Program-made: the position numbers and the translations under genes
The notes under the pieces: model-generated
Database searches by the model: none
What the model was told of the DNA's origin: nothing
The model's input: only the letters and a program-made list of their open reading frames with translations
From: Bacteroidota bacterium
GTDB taxonomy: Bacteria; Bacteroidota; Bacteroidia; Bacteroidales; FEN-979
Assembly: GCA_026391735.1 (NCBI GenBank)
Contig: JAPLDL010000018.1
Span: 1 to 64,000 of the forward strand
Direction: 5' to 3'
DNA length: 64,000 nucleotides
Shown: piece by piece, positions 53,240 to 61,126 of the stretch
Layout of the letters: the number at the start of each line of letters is the position of its first letter
How positions within the stretch are numbered: position 1 is the stretch's first letter

Positions 53240-54322
53240 ATGGGTGAATTACGATTGATGAAAGGGAACGAAGCCGTTGCCGAAGCCGCTATCAGGGCAG
53301 GCTGCGACGGGTATTTCGGATATCCTATAACGCCTCAGTCTGAAGTGATGGAATATCTCATGGCTGAAAAACCACATGATCGCACCGGCATGGTTGTGCT
53401 TCAGGCCGAAAGTGAAACGGCTTCAATTAACATGCTTTACGGCGCTGCAGGAACAGGAAAAATGGTCATGACCTCATCTTCCAGCCCGGGCATTAGCCTG
53501 ATGCAGGAAGGAATATCATACATGGCAGGAGCAGAACTGCCTGCCGTAATTGTGAATGTTGTTCGCGGTGGTCCCGGTCTGGGAACTATCCAGCCTTCAC
53601 AGGCTGATTATTTTCAGGCAGTAAAAGGAGGCGGGCATGGCGATTATAAAATGATCGTCCTCGCACCGGCCTCTGTTCAGGAAATGTGTGACCATACAAA
53701 ACTTGGTTTTGACCTTGCATTCAAGTACCGCACACCGGTGATGATACTTTCCGACGGAGCTATCGGGCAGATGATGGAAAAGGTCGTTCTTTTCGATCCC
53801 ATTCCACGGCGTACCGATGAAGACCTGATTAAACAGAATCCCTGGGCCGCTACAGGCAAACCCAAGGACCGTGAGCACATTATTATTACCTCCCTTGACC
53901 TTGACCCTGCAGGGCAGGAAAGAGTAAACCTGAAACTGCAGGCCAAGTACAGGAAAATGGAAGAGAACGAGGTCCTTTACGAAACTCTGAACTGCGAAGA
54001 TGCCGAATACGTTTTTGTTGCATTCGGACTTTCGGCAAGGATCTGTCAGAAATCTATGGATTTGGCACGTGCCAAGGGCATTAAAATAGGCCTCTTCAGG
54101 CCCATTACCCTTTTCCCGTTCCCGGTCAAACCCATGAACGAACTTGGCAAAAAGGTCAAAGGCATGCTGGTTGTTGAGATGAATGCAGGCCAGATGATCG
54201 AGGACGTGAAGCTCTCGGTCGGCTGCAGCATTAAAATTGAACATTTCGGGCGTTTCGGCGGTATCATTCCCACACCTGACGAAGTCGTGAAAGCCCTGGA
54301 AACACAAATTATCGGAGGCTGA
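53240..54322 (+). CDS. vorB: 2-oxoacid:ferredoxin oxidoreductase alpha subunit (VorB-like)
   Basis: A 360-residue alpha subunit. Typical segments are MKGNEAVAEAAIRAGCDGYFGYPITPQSE, a middle stretch TSSSSPGISLMQEGISYMAGAELP, VRGGPGLGTIQPSQADYF, and VVEMNAGQMIEDV near the C-terminus. This subfamily is usually annotated as the 2-oxoisovalerate enzyme in Bacteroidota. Such enzymes convert branched-chain or aryl 2-oxoacids to acyl-CoA with reduction of ferredoxin. The substrate cannot be fixed here. The gene is 21 bases after the ferredoxin gene and 2 before the beta subunit gene. Confidence 0.9.
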   Translation: MGELRLMKGNEAVAEAAIRAGCDGYFGYPITPQSEVMEYLMAEKPHDRTGMVVLQAESETASINMLYGAAGTGKMVMTSSSSPGISLMQEGISYMAGAELPAVIVNVVRGGPGLGTIQPSQADYFQAVKGGGHGDYKMIVLAPASVQEMCDHTKLGFDLAFKYRTPVMILSDGAIGQMMEKVVLFDPIPRRTDEDLIKQNPWAATGKPKDREHIIITSLDLDPAGQERVNLKLQAKYRKMEENEVLYETLNCEDAEYVFVAFGLSARICQKSMDLARAKGIKIGLFRPITLFPFPVKPMNELGKKVKGMLVVEMNAGQMIEDVKLSVGCSIKIEHFGRFGGIIPTPDEVVKALETQIIGG

Positions 54323-54324
54323 TT

Positions 54325-55137
54325 ATGGAAGAACCTTTTGTAAAAACCGAGATACGCAAGGACGAAAATATCGTTTACAAACGTACGAATCTCCTTGTTG
54401 ACAGGCCGTTGAGCTATTGCCCCGGCTGCGGTCACGGAGTTGTCCACCGGATGCTGATGGAAACTCTGCAGGAAATGGATATCCAGGATAAAACCATTGG
54501 TGTTTCCCCCGTAGGATGTTCCGTGCTTGCCTATGATTTTATGAATATCGACATGCTAGGTGCGGCTCACGGCCGTGCCCCTGCCCTGGCCACTGCAATC
54601 AAGCGCCTGTGGCCTCATAAGTTTGTATTTACTTACCAGGGCGACGGAGACCTGGCTGCTATCGGAACTGCTGAGACGATTCACGCCTGCAACCGCGGTG
54701 AGAATTTCACCATCATCTTTATCAATAACGGCATCTACGGGATGACCGGTGGCCAGATGGCACCCACCACCCTTCCTGGTATGAGATCATCCACTTCACC
54801 TTACGGACGTGACGTACAAACTATGGGCCACCCCCTGAAGATAACCGAACTGATTGCAAACCTGCCCGGAGTGTATTATGTGACCCGCCAGGCAGTGCAT
54901 ACACCCAACCATGTTCGCAAAACAAAAAAAGCCATCCGCAAAGCATTAGAACAACAAAAGGAAAACAAGGGCATCGCTTTCATTGAAGTCGTTTCAAACT
55001 GCAACTCCGGTTGGAAAATGACACCCGTACAGTCGAACAAGTGGATGGAAGAGAATATGTTCCCCTTTTACCCCCTGGGCGACATTAAAGTTGATGGGAA
55101 ATTAGTTGAAAAGAAAGAAACTGTCGTTAAAGAATAA
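54325..55137 (+). CDS. vorA: 2-oxoacid:ferredoxin oxidoreductase beta (TPP) subunit
   Basis: A 270-residue thiamine-diphosphate subunit with CPGCGHGVVHRML, GVSPVGCSVLAYDF, and the TPP-binding segment FTYQGDGDLAAIGTAETIHA followed by FINNGIYGMTGGQMAPTT. The C-terminus is short. It forms the catalytic core together with the alpha subunit. A short heptamer array separates it from the gamma-subunit gene. Confidence 0.9.
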   Translation: MEEPFVKTEIRKDENIVYKRTNLLVDRPLSYCPGCGHGVVHRMLMETLQEMDIQDKTIGVSPVGCSVLAYDFMNIDMLGAAHGRAPALATAIKRLWPHKFVFTYQGDGDLAAIGTAETIHACNRGENFTIIFINNGIYGMTGGQMAPTTLPGMRSSTSPYGRDVQTMGHPLKITELIANLPGVYYVTRQAVHTPNHVRKTKKAIRKALEQQKENKGIAFIEVVSNCNSGWKMTPVQSNKWMEENMFPFYPLGDIKVDGKLVEKKETVVKE

Positions 55138-55145
55138 AAGGACAA

Positions 55146-55173
55146 TTTACGATTTACGGTTTACGATTTACGA
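55146..55173. repeat. Heptamer array TTTACGA between beta and gamma subunit genes
   Basis: Four 7-base words in register (TTTACGA, TTTACGG, TTTACGA, TTTACGA), ending 8 bases before the ATG of the gamma-subunit gene. It takes the place where a ribosome-binding site would be expected. Confidence 0.85.
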
Positions 55174-55181
55174 TTTAAACT

Positions 55182-55733
55182 ATGACTGAAGAAATTATCA
55201 TCGCCGGTTTTGGCGGACAGGGAGTCCTCTCCATGGGAAAAATCCTCGCTTACTCAGGGGTTATGCAAAACAAGGAAGTCAGCTGGATGCCATCCTATGG
55301 CCCTGAAATGCGCGGAGGCACAGCAAACGTTACGGTAATCATCAGCGACGAACGCATCAGTTCTCCTATACTGAATTCGTTCGACACAGCAATCATCCTG
55401 AACCAGCAGTCGCTCGACAAATTCGAAAAAGCAGTGAAACCAGGTGGTTTACTAATTTACGACCCCAACGGTATCACCCGCCTCCCTGTGCGTAAAGACA
55501 TAAACATTTACAGCATTGCTGCTGCAGACGAAGCTGCACGGCAAGGCCTGTCGAAGATCTTCAACATGGTAGTCCTCGGCGGGTTCCTAAAACTGAAACC
55601 CCTGGTGCAGCCCGAATTCATTCATAAAGGCCTCGAAAAATCCCTGCCTGCACGTCATCATAAGCTGATCCCCGATAACGAAAAAGCTATTGATATCGGC
55701 AAAGAGCTGATACAAGCAATACAAGTCCTGTGA
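55182..55733 (+). CDS. vorC: 2-oxoacid:ferredoxin oxidoreductase gamma subunit
   Basis: A 183-residue gamma subunit with the Rossmann-like start IIIAGFGGQGVLSMGKILAYSG and the family segment SWMPSYGPEMRGGTANVTVIISD. It completes the ferredoxin-alpha-beta-gamma set. Its 44-base leader from the beta gene is mostly a TTTACGA heptamer array, which is unusual inside an operon. Confidence 0.9.
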   Translation: MTEEIIIAGFGGQGVLSMGKILAYSGVMQNKEVSWMPSYGPEMRGGTANVTVIISDERISSPILNSFDTAIILNQQSLDKFEKAVKPGGLLIYDPNGITRLPVRKDINIYSIAAADEAARQGLSKIFNMVVLGGFLKLKPLVQPEFIHKGLEKSLPARHHKLIPDNEKAIDIGKELIQAIQVL

Positions 55734-55764
55734 TAAATAGCGAAGTAGCGAAGGGAAATTTAAA

Positions 55765-56562
55765 ATTATTATCATCACAGCATCACATTTATCCAACAAT
55801 CCCGATTTAAAGGAATTCCTTGACGCGAAGTACTTGCAGTACAACGCTCCCTCCTTCATCGAATCCGACCCTGTTTCCATTCCCCATTTGTTTTCGGCAA
55901 GAGAAGACATTGAGATCTCGGCTTTCCTTACTGCCGCCATTTCCTGGGGGTTACGTAAAAGCATCCTTCGGAATGCCAGGGCATTGGTGGAGATGATGGA
56001 CATGGATCCATACAGGTTTATCAGGTCATTTTCGGAAGCCGACCTGAAACCTTTCAGAAAGTTCGTTCACCGGACCTTTAACGGGGACGATTGTATCTTT
56101 TTCATTCGCTCCCTGCAGAATATATATTCTTTCCACGGCGGATTGGAGAGCTGCTTCGTTTCGGGGCAGGAACCCGGCGTCAAGTTGCGCATCAGCGCTT
56201 TCCGCAGGAAATTCATGGAGCTCCCTCATCAGCCGAGACAGGAAAAACATATTGCCGACCCCGTTAAAGGAGCTTCCTGCAAACGGATCAATATGTTCCT
56301 GAGATGGATGGTAAGAAATGATGGCCGTGGTGTGGACTTCGGATTATGGAAATCGGTCAGCCCTGGCGAACTGATCTGCCCTCTCGATATTCATACCGGG
56401 AATATTGCCAGAAAACTGGGCTTGCTAAAACGAAAAACAAATGACTGGAATGCCGCCGAAGAACTCACTCTTTCACTGCAGAAGTTCGATCCTGCCGACG
56501 CTGTGAAATATGATTACGCTCTTTTCGGAATCGGAGCTAATGAAAAGATGTTTACTTTCTAA
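55765..56562 (+). CDS. TIGR02757 family protein (start uncertain)
   Basis: A protein of about 265 residues that matches TIGR02757: YNAPSFIESDPVSIPHLFSAREDIEISAFL and the late DIHTGNIARKLGLLKRK with helix-hairpin-like character. The function is not established. The first standard start in frame (TTG at 55834) would cut the conserved LKEFLDAKYLQYN that other members have. The frame is open back to 55741 with no ATG, GTG or other TTG. An ATT at 55765, about 9 bases after GAAGGG, is the best candidate; I used it. The 3' end overlaps bcp by 11 bases, convergent. Confidence 0.7.
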   Translation: MIIITASHLSNNPDLKEFLDAKYLQYNAPSFIESDPVSIPHLFSAREDIEISAFLTAAISWGLRKSILRNARALVEMMDMDPYRFIRSFSEADLKPFRKFVHRTFNGDDCIFFIRSLQNIYSFHGGLESCFVSGQEPGVKLRISAFRRKFMELPHQPRQEKHIADPVKGASCKRINMFLRWMVRNDGRGVDFGLWKSVSPGELICPLDIHTGNIARKLGLLKRKTNDWNAAEELTLSLQKFDPADAVKYDYALFGIGANEKMFTF

Positions 56563-57124
56563 TTATACTCAGGGCTTCATCTATGTGTTTCTCAAAACTG
56601 AACTGGGAAGAAAATATCTTTTTGATAGTCAGTGTTTTATCAATCACATAGGTAACCCTGCCCGGAAGAATACCCAGAGTGCGTCCTACCTTATAGAGAC
56701 CTGCAACTTTCCTGTCCTTATCGCTAAGCAAAATAAACGGGAGTTTATGGTTTGCTGCAAATGACTTATGCGAAGCCTCGTCATCGGCACTTATACCGAT
56801 CACCTCAGCACCCGCTTCCTTGAAAATTTCATAATTATCGCGGAAACTGCAGGCCTCCTTGGTACAGCCATATGACTCATCCTTAGGATAAAAAAAGAGG
56901 ACAATCCACTTGTTCCCGGCAAATTGTGAAAGACTTACCATGCTTCCATCCTGTGAAGGCAGGGTGAAATCGGGAGCCTTTGACCCTTCCTGAATTATTG
57001 TGTTTACCATGGGTGATGATTTTGAATGAATTTTTAAAGTGATAAGTGTAATTGCGGTTATGACCGTAATAGCCGTGATTACCGTTATGAAATATTGTTT
57101 TCGTGTTTTGACCGAAAGTTTCAT
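56552..57124 (-). CDS. bcp: Thiol peroxidase of the Bcp type with a hydrophobic N-terminus
   Basis: A 190-residue peroxiredoxin. The Bcp core starts at about residue 43 (EGSKAPDFTLPSQDG) and holds the peroxidatic Cys in YGCTKEACSFRDNY (the usual TPGCTTEAC is SYGCTKEAC). Bcp proteins are normally cytosolic and about 150 residues long. Here an N-terminal extension of about 38 residues contains an in-frame ITV/ITA/ITL tripeptide repeat that makes a hydrophobic helix, so it may be membrane-anchored on the periplasmic side. A start at Met39 (57010) would give a plain cytosolic form. A TAACTTTG box at 57129-57136 is only 4 bases from the ATG. Confidence 0.82.
   Translation of the reverse strand: MKLSVKTRKQYFITVITAITVITAITLITLKIHSKSSPMVNTIIQEGSKAPDFTLPSQDGSMVSLSQFAGNKWIVLFFYPKDESYGCTKEACSFRDNYEIFKEAGAEVIGISADDEASHKSFAANHKLPFILLSDKDRKVAGLYKVGRTLGILPGRVTYVIDKTLTIKKIFSSQFSFEKHIDEALSIIRK
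57022..57096. repeat. Degenerate 9-base repeat coding ITV/ITA/ITL
   Basis: On the minus strand the codons ATH-ACN-NNN repeat six times in the bcp N-terminal extension, giving ITV ITA ITV ITA ITL ITL. The repeat has no stop codon in frame. Confidence 0.6.
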
Positions 57125-57128
57125 GCTG

Positions 57129-57136
57129 CAAAGTTA
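57129..57136 (-). promoter_or_regulatory. -7 promoter box for bcp
   Basis: TAACTTTG on the minus strand, 4 bases before the ATG at 57124. If used, the message would be nearly leaderless, or translation starts later. Confidence 0.35.
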
Positions 57137-57175
57137 TAAATAATTTAGAATTATTATAAATAATATAAAATTTTG

Positions 57176-57183
57176 TACCTTTG
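57176..57183 (+). promoter_or_regulatory. -7 promoter box for glutathione peroxidase-rubredoxin
   Basis: TACCTTTG lies 31 bases upstream of the ATG at 57215, divergent from bcp. Confidence 0.55.
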
Positions 57184-57214
57184 TCGCCGCAACAATTTAA
57201 TTTAGTTGAAAGAT

Positions 57215-57763
57215 ATGAAGATTTTAAGCACGATAATTGCAATTTTAGCCATGATACAGATAGCTAATGCACAGGCCAATAAGTCATTTTATGATTTCAA
57301 GGCAACCACACTGGAAGGACAGCCGTTTGATCTTTCTTCGCTCAAAGGGAAAAAAGTCCTGGTCGTAAATACGGCTTCCAAATGCGGCCATACTCCCCAG
57401 TATGCCGAACTGGAGGAGATGTACAAGAAATATGCCGATAAAAATTTTGTGATCATTGGATTCCCCGCCAATAATTTTTTATCTCAGGAGCCAGGTGACA
57501 ACGCTCAGATCAGGGAATTTTGCACGACAAAATACGGAGTAACATTCCCTATGATGGCAAAGATATCGGTTAAGGGAAAAGATATTGATCCTTTGTATCA
57601 ATGGCTTACCAGTAAAGATGAGAACGGAGTAATGGATGCGCCTGTGAAATGGAATTTTCAAAAGTTCATGATTGATGAGAACGGGAAACTCGTAGGAATG
57701 GTACCCCCGGCGGACGCTCCCGATTGCGATAAAATTATAAACTGGATAGAGAATAAACAATGA
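57215..57763 (+). CDS. Exported glutathione peroxidase-type thiol peroxidase
   Basis: A 182-residue GPx-family enzyme with a signal peptide ([20 protein letters not shown]), so probably periplasmic. The active-site Cys57 is in [13 protein letters not shown] (Cys, not selenocysteine), followed by the Gln and Trp positions of the family in [11 protein letters not shown] and WNFQKFMI. Such Cys-GPx enzymes usually use thioredoxin rather than glutathione. I start at the ATG at 57215 rather than a TTG nine bases earlier. Its stop overlaps the rubredoxin start (ATGA). Confidence 0.9.
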   Translation: MKILSTIIAILAMIQIANAQANKSFYDFKATTLEGQPFDLSSLKGKKVLVVNTASKCGHTPQYAELEEMYKKYADKNFVIIGFPANNFLSQEPGDNAQIREFCTTKYGVTFPMMAKISVKGKDIDPLYQWLTSKDENGVMDAPVKWNFQKFMIDENGKLVGMVPPADAPDCDKIINWIENKQ

Positions 57764-57921
57764 AAAAGTACAAGTGTACGGTTTGCGGGCATGTGTATGA
57801 TCCCTCTGAAGGAGATCCCGATTCAGGTATTGCACCGGGAACCTCTTTTGAAGACATTCCCGCTGACTGGGTATGCCCGATCTGCAGTGTTGGTAAGGAG
57901 GATTACATCCCGATGGACTGA
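57760..57921 (+). CDS. Rubredoxin
   Basis: A 53-residue rubredoxin with both iron-binding CxxC motifs: CTVCG (Cys6, Cys9) and CPICS (Cys39, Cys42), and the typical middle [23 protein letters not shown]. It overlaps the glutathione peroxidase stop by 4 bases, so the two are translationally coupled. It probably delivers electrons to rubrerythrin or to a peroxide-reducing system, an arrangement usual in anaerobes. Confidence 0.95.
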   Translation: MKKYKCTVCGHVYDPSEGDPDSGIAPGTSFEDIPADWVCPICSVGKEDYIPMD

Positions 57922-58055
57922 ATCATAAGGGATGCCTGGTGCAAGGTGTAATATGTAAGAATTATCTCGCCGCTTTTCTGATCTGCGATTTTTTTCGCGG
58001 AAATTGTTTATTTAAATTAGGTGCTCATGATTGTTTTGTAATTCGCTACTTAAAT

Positions 58056-58063
58056 TACCTTTG
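58056..58063 (+). promoter_or_regulatory. -7 promoter box for rubrerythrin
   Basis: TACCTTTG lies 17 bases upstream of the ATG at 58081; TTTTG at 58034-58038 is a possible -33 element 17 bases further up. Confidence 0.55.
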
Positions 58064-58080
58064 CTATAAACTCATTGAAA

Positions 58081-58659
58081 ATGGAAACAACGATCAAAGG
58101 TACCCGTACCGAAAAGAACCTGCTGAAATCATTTGCAGGAGAATCCCAGGCCAAAAACCGTTATACTTACTTCTCAAAGCAGGCCAAAAAAGAAGGTTTT
58201 GAGCAGATATCCGCCTTATTTATGGAAACTGCACTTAACGAAGAATCCCATGCAAAAATATTTTTCCGTTTCCTTGAAGGAGGGCCTGTTGAAATCACAG
58301 CCACCTATCCCGCAGGAGTAATCGGGACGACTGCCGAGAACCTAAAAGCTGCCGCCGATGGGGAAAAAGAGGAATGGACTGAGCTCTATCCTGATTTTGC
58401 AAGGGTTGCTGCCGAGGAAGGATTTCCGAAAGTTGCCTCAGCCTACAAACTCATCGCCCAGGTTGAGGAACATCACGAGAAGCGTTACAGGAAACTCCTG
58501 AACAACATGGAGAAGAACAGGGTATTCGAAAAAGAGGAAAAAGTTTACTGGATTTGCAGGAAATGCGGCTATATTCATTTTGGGATCAAAGCCCTTCAAA
58601 ACTGTCCTGCCTGCCAGCACCCCCAGGCGTATTTTGAGCTGCTGGGTGAAAATTATTAA
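58081..58659 (+). CDS. rbr: Rubrerythrin
   Basis: A 192-residue peroxide-reducing rubrerythrin. Residues 1-140 form the four-helix di-iron domain (FAGESQAKNRYTYFS, NEESHAKIFFRFLEGG, AQVEEHHEKRYRKLL with the Glu and His ligands). The C-terminal rubredoxin-like domain has CRKCGYIHFG and CPACQHPQAYF. It reduces hydrogen peroxide to water with electrons from rubredoxin. It lies 160 bases after the rubredoxin gene under its own promoter. Confidence 0.95.
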   Translation: METTIKGTRTEKNLLKSFAGESQAKNRYTYFSKQAKKEGFEQISALFMETALNEESHAKIFFRFLEGGPVEITATYPAGVIGTTAENLKAAADGEKEEWTELYPDFARVAAEEGFPKVASAYKLIAQVEEHHEKRYRKLLNNMEKNRVFEKEEKVYWICRKCGYIHFGIKALQNCPACQHPQAYFELLGENY

Positions 58660-58678
58660 AGACCTTATATCACGAGAA

Positions 58679-61084
58679 ATGACCAAAAAGAGAAAGTTCA
58701 TCAAAGAAGAGGTCTTGGCCGATTACAGGCTGGCCTGTGAATCGAGGCAGATCAGCCTTCTTGGGCGTCGTGAGGCTCTGGGAGGAAGAGCTAATTTCGG
58801 AATATTCGGTGATGGTAAGGAAGTTCCTCAAATCGCCATGGCAAAATTTTTCAGACCTGGAGACTGGAGAGCCGGGTATTACCGTGAGCAAACCTTTATG
58901 ATGGCTGCAGGCTTATCTGACATGGAACGCTTTTTCGCTCATCTTTATGGTGACACCGATCTTACCAGGAATCCCGATACCGGCGGCAGGCTGATGAACA
59001 ACCATTTCGCTACACGAAGTCTGGATGCAAAGGGAGAATGGAAGGACCTCACCAAACAAAAGAATTCATCGGGTGACATCTCTCCTACTGCAGCCCAGAT
59101 GCCTCGTTTGCTGGGGCTTGCATTGGCATCTAAAACATTCAGGAGCAGCAAAGAAATGCAGGAAGCAGGCAAAAAATTTACCGTGAACGGTGATGAGGTT
59201 GCTTTCGGCATGATAGGTGATGCTTCAACTTCTGAAGGACATTTCTGGGAAACTATAAATGCCGCCGGTGTTCAGCAGGTTCCCATGGCTCTTGCGGTTT
59301 GGGACGATGGGTATGGGATAAGCGTGCCGAAAAAGTATCAGACAACAAAAGAAAGTATCTATGATGCATTGCAAGGGTTTGTAAAAGAAAAAGGTAAACC
59401 CGGAGGCATATTGCTATATACCTGCAAGGGATGGGACTATCCTGCTTTGCTTGATATGTTCGAAGAAGGCATTGCAGTTTGCAGGAAAGACCATGTGCCG
59501 GTAGTATTTCATGTTGCCGAACTCACCCAGCCCCAGGGGCATTCCACTTCAGGTTCACATGAACGGTATAAATCAACAGATCGGCTGGCCTGGGAAAAAC
59601 AATTCGATTGTATTCTTAAAATGCGCGAATGGGCAATAGAATCAGGCATTGCGACTGCAACTGAACTGGATGAGATTGAAGCCGGCACTGTTAAAGCAGC
59701 CAGGTTAGCAAGGGATGCTGCCTGGAAAGCATACCAGGGCCCCATTAAAGCGGAACGGGAACATCTTATCTCTATAGTTAAATCTACCAACTGCCCATGC
59801 AAAAAGCAGGACAGGATCGATAAAATCGTTTCCGACCTGCAGTTGGTGTCTGAACCTATCAGAAAAGACGTGATATCAGCTGCGAAGAAGATACTCAGGG
59901 ATGTTTGTACTACCTGCAGTATGAAGAAGCCAATGAAAGCAGACCTGGAAATCTGGATGGATGAGCAGAAAAAATTAAACACCGACCGGTACAGCTCGCA
60001 TTTATATAGCGAATCATCTCTGGCTGCCCTGAAAGTTGAAAGCGTTCCACCCGCTTTCAATGACGACTCCCCTGTTGTCACTGGCCGCGAGATCCTTGTC
60101 GCAAATAACGATTACCTTTTAAAACATAATCCCCTGATGATGTATTTCGGGGAAGATGTTGGGAAGATCGGAGGTGTAAACCAAACCCTCGAGGGCCTTC
60201 AGGTAAAATATGGAGAAAACAGGGTGTTTGATACCGGAATACGAGAGCTTACCATTCTTGGACAGGGGCTTGGCCTGGCATTAAGAGGTCTGAGGCCGGT
60301 TACAGAAATACAGTATTTTGACTACCTCCTGTATGGTTTGCAGGTCCTGAGCGACGATATAGCAACTACCCATTATCGTACCAAAGGAGGACAGAAAGTT
60401 CCCATGATTATTTCCACCCGGGGGCACAGGCTCGTAGGGATCTGGCACTCAGGTTCTCCTCTGAGCATGGTTATTAATTCCATTCGGGGAGTGCATGTGC
60501 TGGTCCCAAGAAATATGACGCAGGCTGCAGGTTTCTATAACACGATGATCGCTTCGGATGACCCCGCACTTATTATTGAACCTCTTAACGGTTATCGCCT
60601 GAAGGAAAGGATGCCGGCAAACATTGGCCGGTTCCGCATCCCATTAGGCGTTCCGGAAATACTTAGCCAGGGAAGCGATATCACCCTGGTCACTTACGGT
60701 TCCTGCGTGAAGGTTGCCCAGGAAGCAGTTGCCCAGCTTAAAGACTTCAACATCTCAGTGGAACTGATCGACGTTCAATCACTCTTACCTTTTGATATCC
60801 CGGGCACAATTGTCAACTCCCTGAAAAAGACCAACAAGATCGTTTTCTTCGATGAGGACGTCCCGGGAGGTGCAACAGCATATATGATGCAAAAAGTGCT
60901 TGAAGACCAGAAAGGGTACAGATACCTTGATATTGAGCCCAGAACGCTCACTTCCAATGATCACCGTCCCTCATATAGCAACGACGGGGATTATTTTTCA
61001 AACCCCAACGCAGAGAATGTGTTTGAAACGATTTATGCCCTGATGCATGAATACAACCCGAACAAGTACGTTCGGCTCTGGTAG
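58679..61084 (+). CDS. Fused E1 alpha/beta (transketolase-type) TPP enzyme
   Basis: An 801-residue fusion starting at MTKKRKFIKEE. The first half has the E1 alpha TPP segment FGMIGDASTSEGHFWETINAAGVQQVPM and PVVFHVAELTQPQGHSTSGSHERYKS. The second half has the E1 beta segment MMYFGEDVGKIGGVNQTLEGLQVKYG, GLALRGLRPVTEIQYFDYLLYG and GRFRIPLGVPEILSQGSDI. A Cys-rich linker (about 370-420; CPCKKQD, CTTCSMKKP) lies between them. Bacteroidota often carry such fused 2-oxoacid dehydrogenase E1 proteins of 700-800 residues with no lipoyl partner beside them. Substrate not known. A longer frame into the rubrerythrin 3' end is not supported. Confidence 0.88.
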   Translation: MTKKRKFIKEEVLADYRLACESRQISLLGRREALGGRANFGIFGDGKEVPQIAMAKFFRPGDWRAGYYREQTFMMAAGLSDMERFFAHLYGDTDLTRNPDTGGRLMNNHFATRSLDAKGEWKDLTKQKNSSGDISPTAAQMPRLLGLALASKTFRSSKEMQEAGKKFTVNGDEVAFGMIGDASTSEGHFWETINAAGVQQVPMALAVWDDGYGISVPKKYQTTKESIYDALQGFVKEKGKPGGILLYTCKGWDYPALLDMFEEGIAVCRKDHVPVVFHVAELTQPQGHSTSGSHERYKSTDRLAWEKQFDCILKMREWAIESGIATATELDEIEAGTVKAARLARDAAWKAYQGPIKAEREHLISIVKSTNCPCKKQDRIDKIVSDLQLVSEPIRKDVISAAKKILRDVCTTCSMKKPMKADLEIWMDEQKKLNTDRYSSHLYSESSLAALKVESVPPAFNDDSPVVTGREILVANNDYLLKHNPLMMYFGEDVGKIGGVNQTLEGLQVKYGENRVFDTGIRELTILGQGLGLALRGLRPVTEIQYFDYLLYGLQVLSDDIATTHYRTKGGQKVPMIISTRGHRLVGIWHSGSPLSMVINSIRGVHVLVPRNMTQAAGFYNTMIASDDPALIIEPLNGYRLKERMPANIGRFRIPLGVPEILSQGSDITLVTYGSCVKVAQEAVAQLKDFNISVELIDVQSLLPFDIPGTIVNSLKKTNKIVFFDEDVPGGATAYMMQKVLEDQKGYRYLDIEPRTLTSNDHRPSYSNDGDYFSNPNAENVFETIYALMHEYNPNKYVRLW

Positions 61085-61126
61085 TGAGTAAACAATACAC
61101 AATTCAATTCCTTTATTTTTTGGGTT

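Noticed and set aside
58580-58678. N-terminal extension of the fused E1 enzyme
   Set aside because: It would lie within the rubrerythrin coding sequence and has no conserved residues; the ATG at 58679 fits the family.
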